The notes: generated from the letters alone by a model not told the origin. Positions 23,192-36,415 are shown, counted from the first letter of the stretch. The stretch is 64,000 nucleotides of DNA from Reticulitermes speratus (GCA_021186555.1 JAJKFL010000330.1:25225444-25289443); one strand, 5' to 3'. Translations and numbers: made by a program.

Positions 23192-23263
23192 TTCAACGAA
23201 ACAGGATATTTTGGAGTCTTCAGGCTGTCGAAAGGAGCATGAGAAGAATACAGATGAACTTAC
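23192..23263 (-). other. Weak candidate 72-nt exon
   Basis: On the minus strand, tcttgtttttgtttCAG (acceptor, rc at 23264-23279) precedes 72 nt that are open in phase 0 (24 codons, beginning VSSSVFFSC and ending SCFVE). A GTAAGT donor follows at 23186-23191. The first bases of the putative exon are themselves GTAAGT, so CAG/GTAAGT could equally be a lone donor-like word. No similarity recognised. Treat as a hint only. Confidence 0.15.
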
Positions 23264-23279
23264 CTGAAACAAAAACAAG

Positions 23280-24680
23280 ATTACATTTATAAAAAAACTA
23301 TTTACTAAACATAAATGATGATTAATGGACAGAGTGTAGATTATTTATTGGTGGGAAGACATGGCAGTGCACAAATCAGCTGCATGTGGAAGGAGCATAT
23401 TACCCTTTACACCACTTTACCTCGGTCGATAAAAAGAATTGCATTTCAGGCTTACAAACAGGGAATCCTCACATCTGTATTCATAAAATACTTTCTGTAG
23501 ATATTTGCATTTAAATGGAAGTCTTAAGAAATCTGAAGGTATGTAAGAACGGCAAGACTAGCATAAGGACTCTGGTATGTGCTTTTTATGCAGAATGCGG
23601 TGTGGTCACCAAAATCACTGCCATTTGTATTCTTCTTAGTAAAGTAGTGAAGATCATAGCGTATTAGGACCACAAAATTGTCATGTGAAATGTAATTACG
23701 ATTGAATACAGCCCTTAAAAGCAAATTTGTGATATGTGTAAAACCAAAATGTTACAAAGTACAAGCAAATGATAGGAGTATTACTGACTCAAATAATACT
23801 CTATTCAGAAGCAACAAGAAAACAGAATTAAGGTTTCTAATTCCTTCGCTTATAAATATGACAGCTGTTTTTCAGTTCATAACCCCTTTCACTTTCACGA
23901 TATTTAAAAAACAAGCAAAATATTAAATGTTGGGGCTTGTCCTTCCTTGGTCCTCCGAACTTGCAAATCGACAGCTGACCTGTTATGCATAAAGACGGAT
24001 TCCCTACCACCGATCTTGAGATAAGATTTATTCCGAAAGAGAATTTTTCTAACTTTCTATTTAATTTTAAAAGCGGTAAATCAATATGCCAAAGACAAAT
24101 ATCAGAAAACGTAAGAAGACAAAGAACACACAACCTTAATAACAATCATTCTCATGAAGTGAGGAAAGCAGCAGTCACTGGACACTGCGTTGAAATGCAG
24201 GATACATTGTCAAATCACATTTTAATTTTAATTTTGTTTGTTTTGTTTTGTTTGTTAATAATCTCGTTCTTTTTCTCTGCAAATTCTTGTACAAGTTATA
24301 GCTCTGAAATCAATCGTTCCAAGAGCAAAATGACACAATTCTCAGTCTTCAGTCTCTTCTCCTTAATCACTCTCCATCCCCATCGTTCGAGTCTAGGAGC
24401 TTACAATTTGGATTTCCATTACTTTTCGAAACACAGATTTTTGAAGAAATATTCATAGTATTTTATAAAGCCCTTATCGAAATGGAGCTTCACCTCCGGG
24501 ACGCACAAAAGAGTAAAGTTTCAGGTTGCTGCTGGCGCAACAAAACCCTTAAGGGCCCTCCACAAGTGAAAAGAGACTCAAAAGAGCGATTTAGAAATTT
24601 GAACATTTGCTAGTATAAAGTTAGTTTGAGCAATGTGCTGTATGGCTTAGTATATCATCTAGGTATTACAGCTTCTAAAG
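23280..24680. other. No recognisable gene
   Basis: Includes a 157-codon plus-strand frame (23985-24458) and an overlapping minus-strand frame. The former contains a T-rich hydrophobic run (tttgttttgttttg) and no recognisable domain. I regard both as chance frames. Confidence 0.35.
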
Positions 24681-24682
24681 TA

Positions 24683-24900
24683 GGCTGAACGGTAGGGGGA
24701 TAGAATCCCGGTGGGAGGCGAGATTTTCCGCATTCGTCCGGACCGGCCCTGTACAGTGGGTACCGGGTCATTCAAGGAGGTAAAGCGGCCGAGGCGTGGC
24801 GTTAACCACCCACCCTCATCTAGCGCCGAGGCTAATGAAAGAGTAGAGACATACCTCTACTTCCTCTCTGGGCCTTCATGGCAGGTTATAGGGTGAAATT
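24683..24900 (+). mobile_element. SINE-3-type interspersed repeat
   Basis: Contains gtgggaggcgagattttccg, gaccggccctgtacag, gggtaccgggtcattcaagg, ggtaaagcggccgaggcgtgg, cccaccctcatctagcgcc, gaggctaatgaaagag and cctctgggccttcatggcag. It is the fullest view of the 3' half of the family. Confidence 0.7.
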
Positions 24901-25788
24901 TACCTTTATAGTTACTAACGGTGAGCACGCTCTAGAAACAAAAGCTCTTCTTTGCTTTGTATTCTAAAGGGTCTTAAAAAAGCTGTTAGTTTCAATGCCA
25001 CAACCGTTTCATTTGTTGGAATTTTGAAGTCGCAATTTTTGTCAGTGTACTCAAAGGCAGAGGCAGTACGTCAATTGTACATACAAGTATTGATGTTTGA
25101 ACACAAAACCTGTAGTCATCAAATCACGTGTAGAGTGGACATTAAACAAAACTCGGTTACAGGCGTATTTAATTTTGCATGGCCTACTTCACTCACCCCA
25201 ACATACACTTTGCGCAGAAACAAATACATTTTTTACAAATTAATGTCATATATCAGTTTCATTTCTTTTCATCGTCCCGAAAAACGATACACGTTAAAGC
25301 TGTCAATCTGGATGCCATATCTTAGGAGGGTGGAGTTTGGAAAAGTCAGTAAGTTCAAGTTCTTCCTTCAATGCGACTTCTACACAGACTGAAAGGAACC
25401 AAAATTAACTTTACTATAAACGCGTAGTCAGTGCCTCCAGTACCAAAATTTATTCGGAATACATTAAGTACTTCAGAAGAGAGAACAATTACAAAGCGGG
25501 ATGAAATTTCACAGTAGTGTGATCACTTGTTTTACAGAATCCACAGTGGCTATATTAAAAACCTTCGTACAGTGAGTATTTAGTGTTTCAGTGACGTAGC
25601 TCCCGTGAAGTCTGTCATAAAGATAATGCAACTTGCATTCGTTTTGTTGTTACGACAATAAAATAAGAATATCTGTATAAAATACTTAAATCACGAATTT
25701 CACTTTTGCTGTTATGCGGACGCATTTGTTACTTTCAATTCGACACGGTATGTCTGATCTTAAGCTGACGTGCCGCAGTCACGTTTTT
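24901..25788. other. No recognisable gene
   Basis: A 146-codon plus-strand frame (24952-25392) has no internal similarity to families I know and starts without context; probably chance. Confidence 0.35.
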
Positions 25789-26302
25789 AGGCGCGTTCGC
25801 AAAATTGCGAAGAGTTACTATTAGCTTCGTCATGTCTGTGTCTGTCTGTCCGTCCGTCCGCGTGGAGCAACTTGGTTCCCACTGGACGGATTTTCTTGAA
25901 ATTTTATATGCGAATATTTTTCTAAAATCCGTCGAGAAAATTAAACTTTCATTAAAATCTGACAAGAATAACAGATACTTTACATGTAAATGTATGACAA
26001 CATCTCGCAAAATTTTTTTCAAAATGACAGATATTTTAGACAAAGTTATAGGGAAAATCATAAACATTTTATGTTCAATAACTTTCCCCGAAAATCGTTC
26101 CATTTATATAATGTGGAAAAATGTGGTACAGTCAGACAGGCCACAAATGAAAACATAATATGGCGCATGCGCATTGCATGATGGATAACTAAGGCTACAG
26201 ATAAACATTCAGAACATGTAATACTTACTGCTTTTCCGCAGCAACAGTGCTTACGCAAACGCGCCTCAATGTTACGCTATATGTACATTGCCTCTCTTGT
26301 TA
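25789..26302 (+). mobile_element. Element E, full copy
   Basis: Bounded by AGGCGCGTTCGC (25789-25800) and GCAAACGCGCCT (26255-26266), which are inverted copies at 11 of 12 positions, giving 478 bp. After the left end come tagcttcgtcatgtctgtg, a TGTC/TCCG-rich run and cccactggacggattttc. Toward the right end come ggcgcatgcgcattgc and aactaaggctacag. The copy at 45986 matches throughout and for about 36 bp past the right inverted end, so the true right border may be near 26302. No transposase; non-autonomous. The 117- and 122-codon frames in it are not genes. Confidence 0.75.
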
Positions 26303-27887
26303 CTTATGAGAATTACCATGATTTCCAGGAATTTTTTCCACAGTTGTGGATCCGAAGATAATTTATTCCGAAACTAATAAACTTAAAAAAATGTTATTTC
26401 TCCACTCTCAGCAATATTTCATGACTTTGCGAGTAAAATTCAGTGGCAGAGAATATTTAAGCTTCCCTTTGCTTATATTGTTAGAAAGACAATATACTAA
26501 TATGGAATTCAAATTGTTGAAATCTTCCGCTCTATTAAAAAATTTAAGTTAGCAATTTTAAAACTAGTTACGAAAGAGATAGCCATTATATATTATTCAA
26601 ATTTAATTTTAGACAGTTAAACTAAAGACATTTAACACCTTCTCGCACTGAGGGTACAAAGAATATATTTTGGAACGGAAACATCGTAAAGGGGATATTT
26701 ATAAACCCCAATTGGCAGACGTAAATGAAGAGAAAACACAAGTTTAATTTAGACATAGAGAATTAAGCCTATTTCGTCTGAATGTGATTCAACTGCCTTA
26801 AGATGCGAACCTATAGTGACTTTTGATAGACGTCTTAGGTAACAACTGCCACAGAAAAATGTAGTTACATCTGGTATAAATTTTTATCCTTTGATCCTCT
26901 TAATAACAGGAAGTGGATGAGAGTTTATAGAATTCTGCCTCCTCCGTTTTACCATGCCATAGTCCGTTCAATGTACCAATCTTGTCATTCTTCCTACTGA
27001 AGTACAACGAAGTTATCTGCAAGAACGAGCTACCCATAAAGCTCACAAGTCTCCTTGTAGGAAGCATCAATGCAGTGGATGTCTGTGCGGAAGTTTCACC
27101 CTTCCGTTACGTCACTTATATTATCTTTCATTAAGACATGACATTATGGAACAGCGCTGCGAGGGGCTGAAGTGCCGCACATTGTGTTCATAAAATACAA
27201 GAACCCAAGGAATTTAAATTAGCATATCTCTTTCCTTATTACATTAGTGTCCGATATTACAGTGCACAGAACTGGGCTATAAGTGATTTGCGTTTTCGTG
27301 TATTTCTGATTAGGAATTTTACGGTATGTTGACCATTGTGGAACAAGGCAAGTGTGGCCAGTTATTTGGTTATATAACAATAATGCTTTAATTAAAGAGC
27401 TTATAAATAAAGTCCCTCAACAAATATTTAGTTTGGAACCCAAAGTGTAATTTAATTTTAATCAAGTCTCCTATTACAGAGACGAAATATGAGAATGGAG
27501 GGGCGACAGAGAAACAGATGCCTTTCTCCTTACATAAAGCACTGAACTTCAGACCTCCGTGCAAATAATACATAAAAATGTTGATAAGTTCCATGGGAAG
27601 GAAGACACCGAGGCATAAAATAGCAGGACGAAGAAGACCCAAGTATTATACAGCAGCAGCGGCTGAATAGTAGTATTGTGACAAATGTCATAACCAACGG
27701 TTATACACGCACAAGTAGAGAAAAACTAAGACAAAGAAAGGTTACGTTTTATGAACCTCAAACGTAACGTTCTAGGACCTGCCATGTAGCAGTAACACCT
27801 GACAAATATACACTTGGTGCAACCAACAACGCTGTCTGCTGTCTGGGTGTATCAGGGAACATAAGGTACAGCAACGTACAGGCCGTT
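26303..27887. other. No recognisable feature
   Basis: Short frames only. No repeats recognised. Confidence 0.35.
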
Positions 27888-27899
27888 TGAGTGAGCATT

Positions 27900-28139
27900 G
27901 TTTTCTTCCTATGGCTCGACAGCCCCTTGGGGGCCTAGGCCTCCTCATTTTACGAGGCTTCACGATCACACTTTTAGACACACCACACTCGGTAGGACTC
28001 CTCTGGACGAGGGACCAGCTCGTCGCAGAGATCTCTACCTGACAACACACAACACACAGACATCCATGCCCCCGGCGGGATTCAACCCACAATCCCATTA
28101 AGCGAACGGCCGCAGACCCACGCCTTAGACCGCTCGTCC
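27900..28139 (-). mobile_element. tRNA-derived SINE (SINE-1) with 12-bp target duplication
   Basis: TGAGTGAGCATT occurs at 27888-27899 and again at 28140-28151, a perfect 12-bp target-site duplication. On the minus strand the element begins GGACGAGCGGTCTAAGGCG, closest of all copies to a tRNA-Leu/Ser-type head (GGCCGAGCGGTCTAAGGCG), followed by GGGTTGAATCCC in place of the B box. The body and 3' end match the other SINE-1 copies. Confidence 0.9.
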
Positions 28140-28385
28140 TGAGTGAGCATTAGCACGGTAATGTCAAGAGTTACGACGTTGCAGTGTGGCACAGTAATTA
28201 TACGATATGCCTTCTTAGTACACTACCTACTTTCAATAAATTGACAATTGTGCAAATACTGTATTACACGTGATATCTGTTGCTCTTAGAAAGTTACAGT
28301 TTTCGTTCAAAAATCTCTTTCCCACACCAATACACCTAGATATGTCCTACAATAAACAATGTCCCCAAATAAAAACTAACTTATG

Positions 28386-28588
28386 GGAGGCCGTGCCATG
28401 GCTCAGGCGGTTAGTCGTCGGTCTCTCACCGCGGAGGCCCGGGTTCGATCCCAGGTCAGTCCATGTGGGATTTGTGGTGGACAAAGTGGCAGTGGGACAG
28501 GTTTTTTTCCCCGAGTACTTCGCTTTTTCCCTGTCAATTTCATTCCACCGGTGCTCCATTACAACGAAAAACGAAAAAAATACCAATA
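28386..28588 (+). mobile_element. SINE-2, fullest copy, with Pol III-type boxes
   Basis: The A box TGGCTCAGGCGG is at 28399-28410 and the B box GGTTCGATCCC at 28442-28452, correctly ordered and spaced for an internal RNA polymerase III promoter of tRNA origin. The body follows (tgggatttgtggtggacaaa, gtggcagtgggacagg, gagtacttcgctttttccc, cattccaccggtgctccatt) and ends in an A-rich tail. The head differs from SINE-1, so this is a separate family. Confidence 0.8.
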
Positions 28589-28699
28589 AGCTTCAAGGCT
28601 GTGGTGCGTCCGTAGCATCTGCTGCGGGGCCCTTCACACCACAAAATAACAACTTACGGTATAGTTGTAAAAGAGAGATATTATAAAATTTGCTTGATG

Positions 28700-29740
28700 A
28701 AATCTATGTCCATTACAAAAACAAACTGTGCAGTGCTCTTTAGGAGACAATCGGTATTTATTGCGACAATTGTGGCAAAAAAGCACGCAGGGTGGCAAAA
28801 TATAATTGCCACTGTGCTTTAAACAGTCAACAGCATTTCACAGCGGACACTGACTTTAAGGTATTCAATATGAAAATATAATTCAACCCTCACAGAACAG
28901 TGCATCATTTTCTGTTTTATTACAAATTCGTTGTGTAATTCTTCCACAGTCTAGACACACTTGCCACAAATATAACTGGGGTAATGTACCTAAAGTATGT
29001 CAGTTGAAATTCAGTGACCCCATTACTCACTTGCACCCCAATTTACAAGACATCTCAGACAATACCTAGCTACAATTTTTGTGATTTTCAACACGCAGGT
29101 GGATTCCAATTTATGTTCTATTTACCTTAAACTCAATATTCACTGTAACTTTTTCATTAAGCTCAGACGGATATGAAATTGTCCCGATTCTATGAATGAA
29201 ACAAAAGTGCAGACAGAGGAAGAGACGCGACGATAAAACAGGACGAAATAAGCAGCAGAATTCGCATCCCGTGCAGTTTCAGTAGACCCTATGTGTATTT
29301 AATAAAAATATGTCACACCACAGCCCCATTTCCCTACAGATGTAAAAAAAATATTATTAAACTTTGCGCTCTGTTATCGGTAGCGCATGAAAGTTAAAGT
29401 TCAAAGTAAATTAATGTTAATGAGAAGCTGCAGAAGCCCAAAAGTGACGTAAACAAAGGAAGTATTTAGAAAAAGATTTATGCGGTGATGCACTTCTTAG
29501 CAGCCATGCAATGTCTGAGACTAGCCGCACAGTGGCTGTTCATGTGGTCTGCATCCTGTCGTATCCACAAGCTGTAGCGGCTGTGTGTGCGTGCCTGCGT
29601 CCTGTGGTCGAGTGTAGTCGCTAATCCGTGCGTGTATGCGGACATCTCATGAGTGTATGGTCTTGTGAGTGTTTCAGCAAAGCAAACCTCGTATGTACGT
29701 GCATGTAATCAGAATGCTAGTTTTGTAAGAGATTGTGAAA
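28700..29740. other. No recognisable feature
   Basis: The stretch 29570-29700 is GT- and CG-rich compared with its surroundings and precedes the TG run; otherwise nothing. Confidence 0.3.
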
Positions 29741-29748
29741 ATGAACTC

Positions 29749-29774
29749 TGTGTGTGTGTGTGTGTGTGTGTGTG
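29749..29774 (+). repeat. (TG)13 microsatellite
   Basis: Uninterrupted TG dinucleotides; shorter TG runs recur at 29887-29900. Confidence 0.95.
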
Positions 29775-29904
29775 CTGAAGACATTGCGGGTCTTCAAAAC
29801 TTTTGAATGTATGCTGATTAACATCTCATTCTGCATGACTGGTAGCGTCTCATCCTTGTTGTATTCACAAATAGCACGCACTTGCGATTGTGTGTGTGTA
29901 TGTG

Positions 29905-30135
29905 ACATTTTACACTTCTTCCCTGCAGAAGAAGAGACCTCAGCTCATGTTTTGTGCGAATGTGAAGCTTTGGCGACACACAGACACATTTATCTGGGTT
30001 CTTTATTTTGAACCCTGAAGATATCAAAGAACTAAGTCAGGGGGCGATCTGGACCTTTATTACAAGGACATGGCTCCTGTGACTTAGTGACTTTAGTTAA
30101 GGGGCACAAAGGGCCTGTCAAAGGCCTACGTGCAT
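29905..30135 (+). mobile_element. LINE C-terminal remnant (HVLCECEAL type)
   Basis: A frame reads FFPAEEETSAHVLCECEALA, then RHIYLGSLF and a stop near 30011. Shifting by one base gives LNPEDIKELSQGAIW, then TFITRTWLL and a stop near 30080. Cysteine/histidine-containing 'ET..HVLCECEAL' followed by 'LGS.FL.PEDI..LS.GAIW.FI' is the C-terminus of a non-LTR retrotransposon family different from the one at 9.1 and 50.2 kb. The 3' tail aaagggcctgtcaaaggcct...gtcgg/ggtccgaccc follows. One frameshift; 5' truncated. Confidence 0.8.
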
Positions 30136-32004
30136 CGGGACCGTAAGGGTCCGACCCATATTTATACTCATACACTTCTTCCCTCCTCTCTCATGTTCAT
30201 ATATGGCTCAAATAATGCCTATATGAAAACAGAAGCAAAGCAAAAGTTTGTTTTTTTAGAAAAGAGTTGCCAACAGAAGAATCTTTACATCAAATTGAAA
30301 ATAAACACTCCACGCCACAACCACCCGTCCATTAGTATATCATATCTATGCATGCAGATATTTCATATATTTACATGTTTTATAGTTAAGACGTATACAC
30401 ATGGATTGTTTAGACAGCTTCTGAATTCAGATACAAAATCTACACTGATTGATTGCTCTTTTAAGAACATGGAACACAAATGCTTCCTGTAAATCGATAC
30501 ACGTGTTTACCATCTTCGTCTGAAGTTATAAAGGAAAATATTCTGATGGCGGTATTTTAGCAAGGATTCAGTGCAAACTGACCAACACCCCTCTGTCTCG
30601 TGTCTTAATTTTGCAACATATTCTCCCTTCATTCCGATCATTACCTTAGGCTCTAGCTCGGGTTCGACTGAAGAGTCAGTGGTAAACGAATGGAAAATTG
30701 CTGTAAAATTGTGAAAACTCTGAACTTTGCCACAAAGTGTCTTTACGGGTTCGTACATTTCTCACACTAAACACTATTACTTCAGTTACAACATTAAGAG
30801 GTTCGTCTTTATAACGGACAGATGTATGAGGTAGGAAGTGAATGTTTGTACACCGTTCAGGTAAAACTGAGTTTACAACGTGTTCACTTCTATTATCATA
30901 ATCTTATTAACGGAAGATTTTTTTACGACCATTCTCCGGAAGTCACTGATCTGACCAAATTGTGTATATTTGAGAGTTTCATTTCCTTTATTACAAGAAT
31001 ATGTATAAATAAATAATTTTATATGTGGAACGAGGCCTCCTGAGGTTTGGTACCGGCATGTGTAAGAAGATTTATGTACAGCAGTATTCAATATTCTAGG
31101 ACTTCTTTATGAAAAATTACACCACTCCTAGCAAACACGTAGGCAGTTGGTGGCACAATAATTTTATTAATGGACAGCAGACTCATCAAGTACGTGTATG
31201 TCAAATGCATTACTTAATTAAGAAGAGTGGAACCAACGGCTCTCAACACAGGAGGAACAACATGCTCCATCACTTTCTTCTGTACGAAGTTAGAAACCAG
31301 CCAATCTTCAGCAGTTCAACATGACGCGCTCGCAAATATTATCAGAGACAGAAAGTGGCAATAAACATTCATACTAATATTTTTAGACAAACATATAATG
31401 AAAAATACTGATATAACAGAGCTCTGGCCAAATTAAGTTGATATTCCCATTTCTTAAATAAATATTCAACGGAAAATACAGAGTTTTTTTGGTGAATAAC
31501 TTTCACCATACACCATTTCAAAGCAAAATAAAAAAACGGATGTACAAAATACGCAAAGAGATAAATTTCACTACCTTGCTGCTTATTGACACTCCTCTAT
31601 TATTTATTTGGCTTCTACGGCTACAGTAACTACGTAATTACACGCAGAAGAACGCTCCTTAGGAACCAAAGTAGCCTGAGCCGAATAACAAATTTCAGTG
31701 CTTTTGTTGAATACGATGAATTATTTCGTCTTCACGAGATTGCACCACCGATGACTGTTCTGAGCCAGGTGAATCCAATCCACCTTCCTACATGCGATTT
31801 CAGTGAACGTCCGTGTCGACATGTTAGCAGTTATGCTTTCTATTTGGAAAGTCTTGGGTTCAAAACTTCCCCCCTAGGGGCAGGCAGAACTGATGTGTTT
31901 ATAGTGGTATTCCTTTATGACTCCAGGTAAATCCTGAATATACACCTCAATCTTGGCCACGGGCCCTTCCCACCAAATCAAGCCTCACCTCGGACAGTCT
32001 GGTT
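30136..32004. other. No recognisable gene
   Basis: Short frames only, including 120 codons at 30130-30492 and 114 at 31586-31930 without recognisable domains. Around 31855-31900 the words cttgggttcaaaacttc and ccccctaggggcagg may be another old tRNA-like repeat. Confidence 0.35.
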
Positions 32005-32100
32005 CAATTTGTGGTGGAGAAATTGGCACTGGGCCAGGTTTTTCTCCGAGTAATTCTGTTTCTCCCCGTCAGTATTAATCCACTCGTGCTCCATGCTCAT
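32005..32100 (+). mobile_element. SINE-2 fragment
   Basis: ttcaatttgtggtggagaaa, ttggcactgggccaggtttt, tctccgagtaattctg and attaatccactcgtgctcca correspond in order to the body of the copy at 28386. Confidence 0.65.
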
Positions 32101-33059
32101 TAATTTATCTATTCTCGGCGTTACATAACCTCAGCAATTGACTGCAACTTTAACGAACACAAACAAAAAAGTAGCCTTTCCTTCCGCAAGCTTTCATATT
32201 CACAATCTTTTCTTTTACACTTATTAGCATAATAACTGCGCAAAAGGGGTACGGGAAAACAACCACATTGAAAAATTGTAGACGGGAAGTTTTAAAAACT
32301 GGATTCTGTATCAGTGTATTCTATAGCTTACATGTTGTATCATTTCAATGACTGCAGCAGAACAAATTCCTCTCTGAAAATTGCGAATATAGACCATAAA
32401 AACTGAATTCGATTAAACCATTCCGTCTGTCGTTCACGCTTAATCAGAAAGACAACGGACCATTAGGCACACAGTTCATACCCTGACAAGCATTAAAATA
32501 AGCGAATATTACTTACTAATAAAACAGGCACTTAATTTTAACTTTTATTTTAACAGCGATTACGACACAACATAACTTTGGTTTCAGTTACATGTGACTC
32601 CTACCTCAATTCTTTAAACATCACAAATATAAAGAACTACTGACAACGAGGTTATAACAATTTTACTACGTCCAGTAGGAGCAGCGATTTACAACAGTTT
32701 ACACTCCTGTGCTTTATTCGCGGTAGCCTACGTATCTCACAGTGACAGACAGGATGGTGTAATATTGATCTATTCCGCGTGCATCACCGTAATTTTAATT
32801 ACTTTGTCAGTAACGGCGGTATTACGCTAGGTTCAAATCCCTACGCTTCCAAATCATACGCACAACTGCACATATGTACGTGTCACATGAAAATTCAAAC
32901 ATCAGACTTCAAAGCTAGTAACAATAATTACGCAACATAGAACGCCATTAAAATTAGCTAATAGGCAACAGCCTCAATGCAGTTTCCAAACAGACCAACT
33001 GATCGCCATTCTGGAACAGCAGTGAAAGTATGCACAGCCGACTGAAGTAGGGTGGGGAA
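32101..33059. other. No recognisable feature
   Basis: AT-rich, nothing recognised. Confidence 0.3.
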
Positions 33060-33135
33060 GTGGGAAGGGGTGGGCTGGAATTATCTGGCTCAGGGTAAGG
33101 AACAGAGGCTCACCCTTGTTAACGCGGTAATGAAG
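33060..33135 (+). mobile_element. Short LINE 3' fragment
   Basis: gggctggaattatctggctc, agggtaaggaacagaggctc and cccttgttaacgcggtaatg parallel the end of the LINE coding region at 50.46-50.51 kb (D.I.LAQDRD.W...LVN.V). It is out of frame. Confidence 0.45.
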
Positions 33136-34569
33136 ATTTTGACTTTATAAAGGCAGCATAATTGCTTTCTATCCGAGCAACTATTAGCCTGTCAAGAAGC
33201 ATTATATGCAGTTCAGTTATTCGTATCTTCACAGTGTTTAAACATAGTCTGGTGCTCCATAACATTTTCCGAAAACTGCAAAGAGTACAGCTACCTTTTC
33301 TGCCGTAATAACTGCAACTAGATATCGTTCATATTACAGTTTACCTTTAAGATTTTCTTAAAATTAAAGCCTGGTTACCTCAGAGAGTGCAGGATACCGA
33401 GATCTACAGAGCGATCTTTTCCCTTCAGGTTTCTCCATTACAGTTTTGTGCACACTTTGAACTTCAACATTCATGCCACATACCCCACTCTTATCACCGC
33501 ATTTTAATTGATCACCTAATAATATCTGTCAAATCATTTCTATAATTAAGCAATGTTTTTCTGCTTCCTCTCTACTGGGTTCAAAAGTTCTTTTCTCTCA
33601 AGTAATAAATCAAGTTCCATGTCCCTGAAAGACACACTACAGAATTAAGTAGCAATTAATGCTAGGTTAAATGCACAGTCATAATAAAAATAAGCAGTTA
33701 ATTAGAGAAAAAATAAGGAGGGGATGAAAGACGACAGAATGTCTTTCTAGTGCACTCAAAGGAAAGGAAAATATACTGAAGAACTTTACAGCAAATTTTA
33801 ATATATATTTAGAAACTCCTAAACCTCAAAATGGATTTGAACTTACACATGTAAAGTGGAGCTTGGAAAAGATAAAAAGTCAGAACAAACAGAAAAGGTC
33901 GCTGCAGATCTTCCACAAAAATATTAAAACAGGAATTTCTTGGAAGCGTTACAAGTCTTCAGCCGCTAACGACAAAAAACTGAGTAGTCACTAGTCCTCA
34001 CTTTCCAAAATGAACTGCTTCTCATAATTGCACTTTAAATTAATGAGACGTGTCTTGGTAATAAATGAAGCTGAGAATTCAATCCCAACATTAGTTATTA
34101 ATATGGCTCGCTACATCAGTATGTATACAACAGTCTATGCTTTAATAAATTGTCCCATATTACTTTAAAAAGCGACCATGGCAAGTCGCAAGACTGTCAT
34201 AACGTCAGAGAAAAGTTGCGGCTGCTAACACCCCTGTCTCCTACCCTAAAAGGAAACAGGGGGTGGGGCTGATGGAAAGTAAACCGAGTTGTTACGTTAA
34301 TCCCCAAGTTTATTTGAACCCATTCATTGCTTGAATACAGACCTCGAAAACTCATTATTCAAAGTAGATTCAAATACATTCAAATTGGGATTAAAGTGGT
34401 CTACTCTCGCCAAGCACAGACTTCCCCGTCAACATCGTAGCCGTCCGCTCATGAAACACGACGCTTCAAGTGATTCTTGCTTTTGAACTCGACTTGTAGC
34501 GTCTCACTACAAATTTTCTCCATAATTTTTGTTGCAAAGCATACACAGCCAAACTAACTTTTCGTTCAA
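33136..34569. other. No recognisable feature
   Basis: No frame above 60 codons and no repeats noticed. Confidence 0.35.
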
Positions 34570-34690
34570 CCAAACAGAGAGTTTCGTCAATATTAATGTA
34601 TCCTGGGATAAGATACCGTATAATCTAGTATGGATTTACTAACGTTTTCAAGGAACTAGCTGCTTCTATCTTCAGGGTAAGATTTTGATA
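34570..34690 (-). mobile_element. Hammerhead-element single arm
   Basis: On the minus strand: ACCCTGAAGATAGAAGCAGC, loop, TTCCTT, GAAAACGTTAGTAAATCC. The core CTGAAGA is exact. Helix II can pair AGAAGC/gTTCCTT only partly, and an extra A follows GAAA. The outer arm (tcctgggataagata) matches the family. No right arm is visible. Confidence 0.55.
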
Positions 34691-36404
34691 GCTTCTTAAA
34701 AGAAAATAATACAAAGGTGTTATACAAAGACGACGGACAGGTGTAGGCAGGCTTCGATTTAATTTATGTAACACACGTTCTGAGGACTGTGTTTATTAAT
34801 ATAACTTCTACAGAAATTTAAGTATGAAAAATCACTGTTGACCTTCTATTTCATTAACATACAACTTCAAGAATGTGTGCTATATACAGATTCCATCCGA
34901 TTTATTAGTGGACATCGATAAGCGTGTGTGTATTTGACGATTTAAACTACACACAGAAGTTAACAATGTTGACAAAGGTGTACTCAGTGACACAGGACGC
35001 AGTTTTTACTCTCAGTACATCGTAAGGTGTTGGGAGTTCACGCGTAATGTATGGCCTTCCTTAAGCCCAATTTTACGAAACTCAAACATGTTCAGTACAA
35101 TTATGTGCAGATACCTTATACATGATTCCACCCACCTTGGACAATAAACATGTAAATTAAGGCTAGTATTTCACTTACATCCATAAGTCAAGCATGGATA
35201 TCACCGCGCCGAATTTTACAAAACCCAGATCACCAAATACATGTTATCAATATATTATTTCACGATTTTTAACCAAATATGATGAAAAATTTGGAAAATA
35301 TGGCGAAATTTCATTTACGCCCATGACTAAAGGATGCCTATGATTTTCACTGCTGCCTTCTTCAAAAAGCGTGCAAATACATGTATTCACCAGCATTAGG
35401 TGAAAAGTTTCTGTACTGAATTTCACCAAACGTGATCAAGCAAGATGAAAAATGGGGGTGAAATTCATTTACGCCTGTAAAAAAGTGTGACTCTCACTTA
35501 TCGGATTTTCATGAAAATCACGCTTGCTCGACAAATTTTTGTAATTAACTTTGATAGTGAATTTTACTAAAATTACAACGGTTTAGTTGCTGACTGCAGG
35601 TCACAGTCAGACGAACAGGGTCTCCACATAGGTCATATTTTGCTACGCAACAAGCATAAAAATCAAATATTGATACCTTTTTGTTTACAATCAATTTACA
35701 CTTTGGATATTTTATGTTAACCATTACGAGAGTGACTAAATTTTATGACTGGAAACATACTTCATTATTACATTTTTTTAAATTACGCTGCTGCAATTTT
35801 GTAGTAAAATTACTAACAGAATATGGGAAAAATTGTGGCATCCAATAATGGAACAAAAGTGTGAGATCTATTTCGAACTGAATTTTCGTTTGTGGCACAA
35901 GTTAAGCAGCAACGCTCCACTAGAGAACACCGCACTCCTGATTAAAGTTATGTCTGATGATCAGTAACTGTCCAGGCAGGACACGACTTTGCTATGTAAG
36001 CAACTTCTCTTGTAGGCAGTCCAGAATAATTAGTTAATTTCAAACAGCCTGGCACACGTTTTCACAAGTGGTCACTACCAAGCAGGTACACCACCTTCTT
36101 TAACATTATAAAGACTGCACTCTGCCCATGGAATTGATTTCTGTGTCTCACGTTACGGTTCTTACAACAGAAAATTATCTCTTTTCCTAAATGCAATCAG
36201 TCTTTATGTGGTTTTAATACAGACTCCAATTGTTCCCTGAGAAGCAGCGATTAAAATTATAAACATGCAGTTTTTATTAAATCTGTGCTTAAAAGGTTTA
36301 AGATGACCGGACTATTGAAAAATACATAGGAGTTTAAGAGAAAAATTCGAAACTTGCTTGGAATGATATCGCAGCCAGTGTTTTGTCTATTTCCAGACGT
36401 AAAG
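34691..36404. other. No recognisable feature
   Basis: AT-rich; only a 60-codon minus-strand frame at 35247-35429. Confidence 0.35.
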
Positions 36405-36415
36405 CTGCAAGATAC

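Noticed and set aside
23190-23240. CGAAAC near TCTTCAG as a hammerhead pair
   Set aside because: The two words lie in the wrong relative order and orientation for a ribozyme on either strand.
23985-24458. 157-codon plus-strand frame
   Set aside because: No domain, a low-complexity T-rich middle, and an equally long open minus-strand frame overlaps it.
30015-30050. CTGAAGATATC near 30019 as a hammerhead core
   Set aside because: These bases are codons for PEDIK in the LINE C-terminus, and no stem or GAAAC follows.
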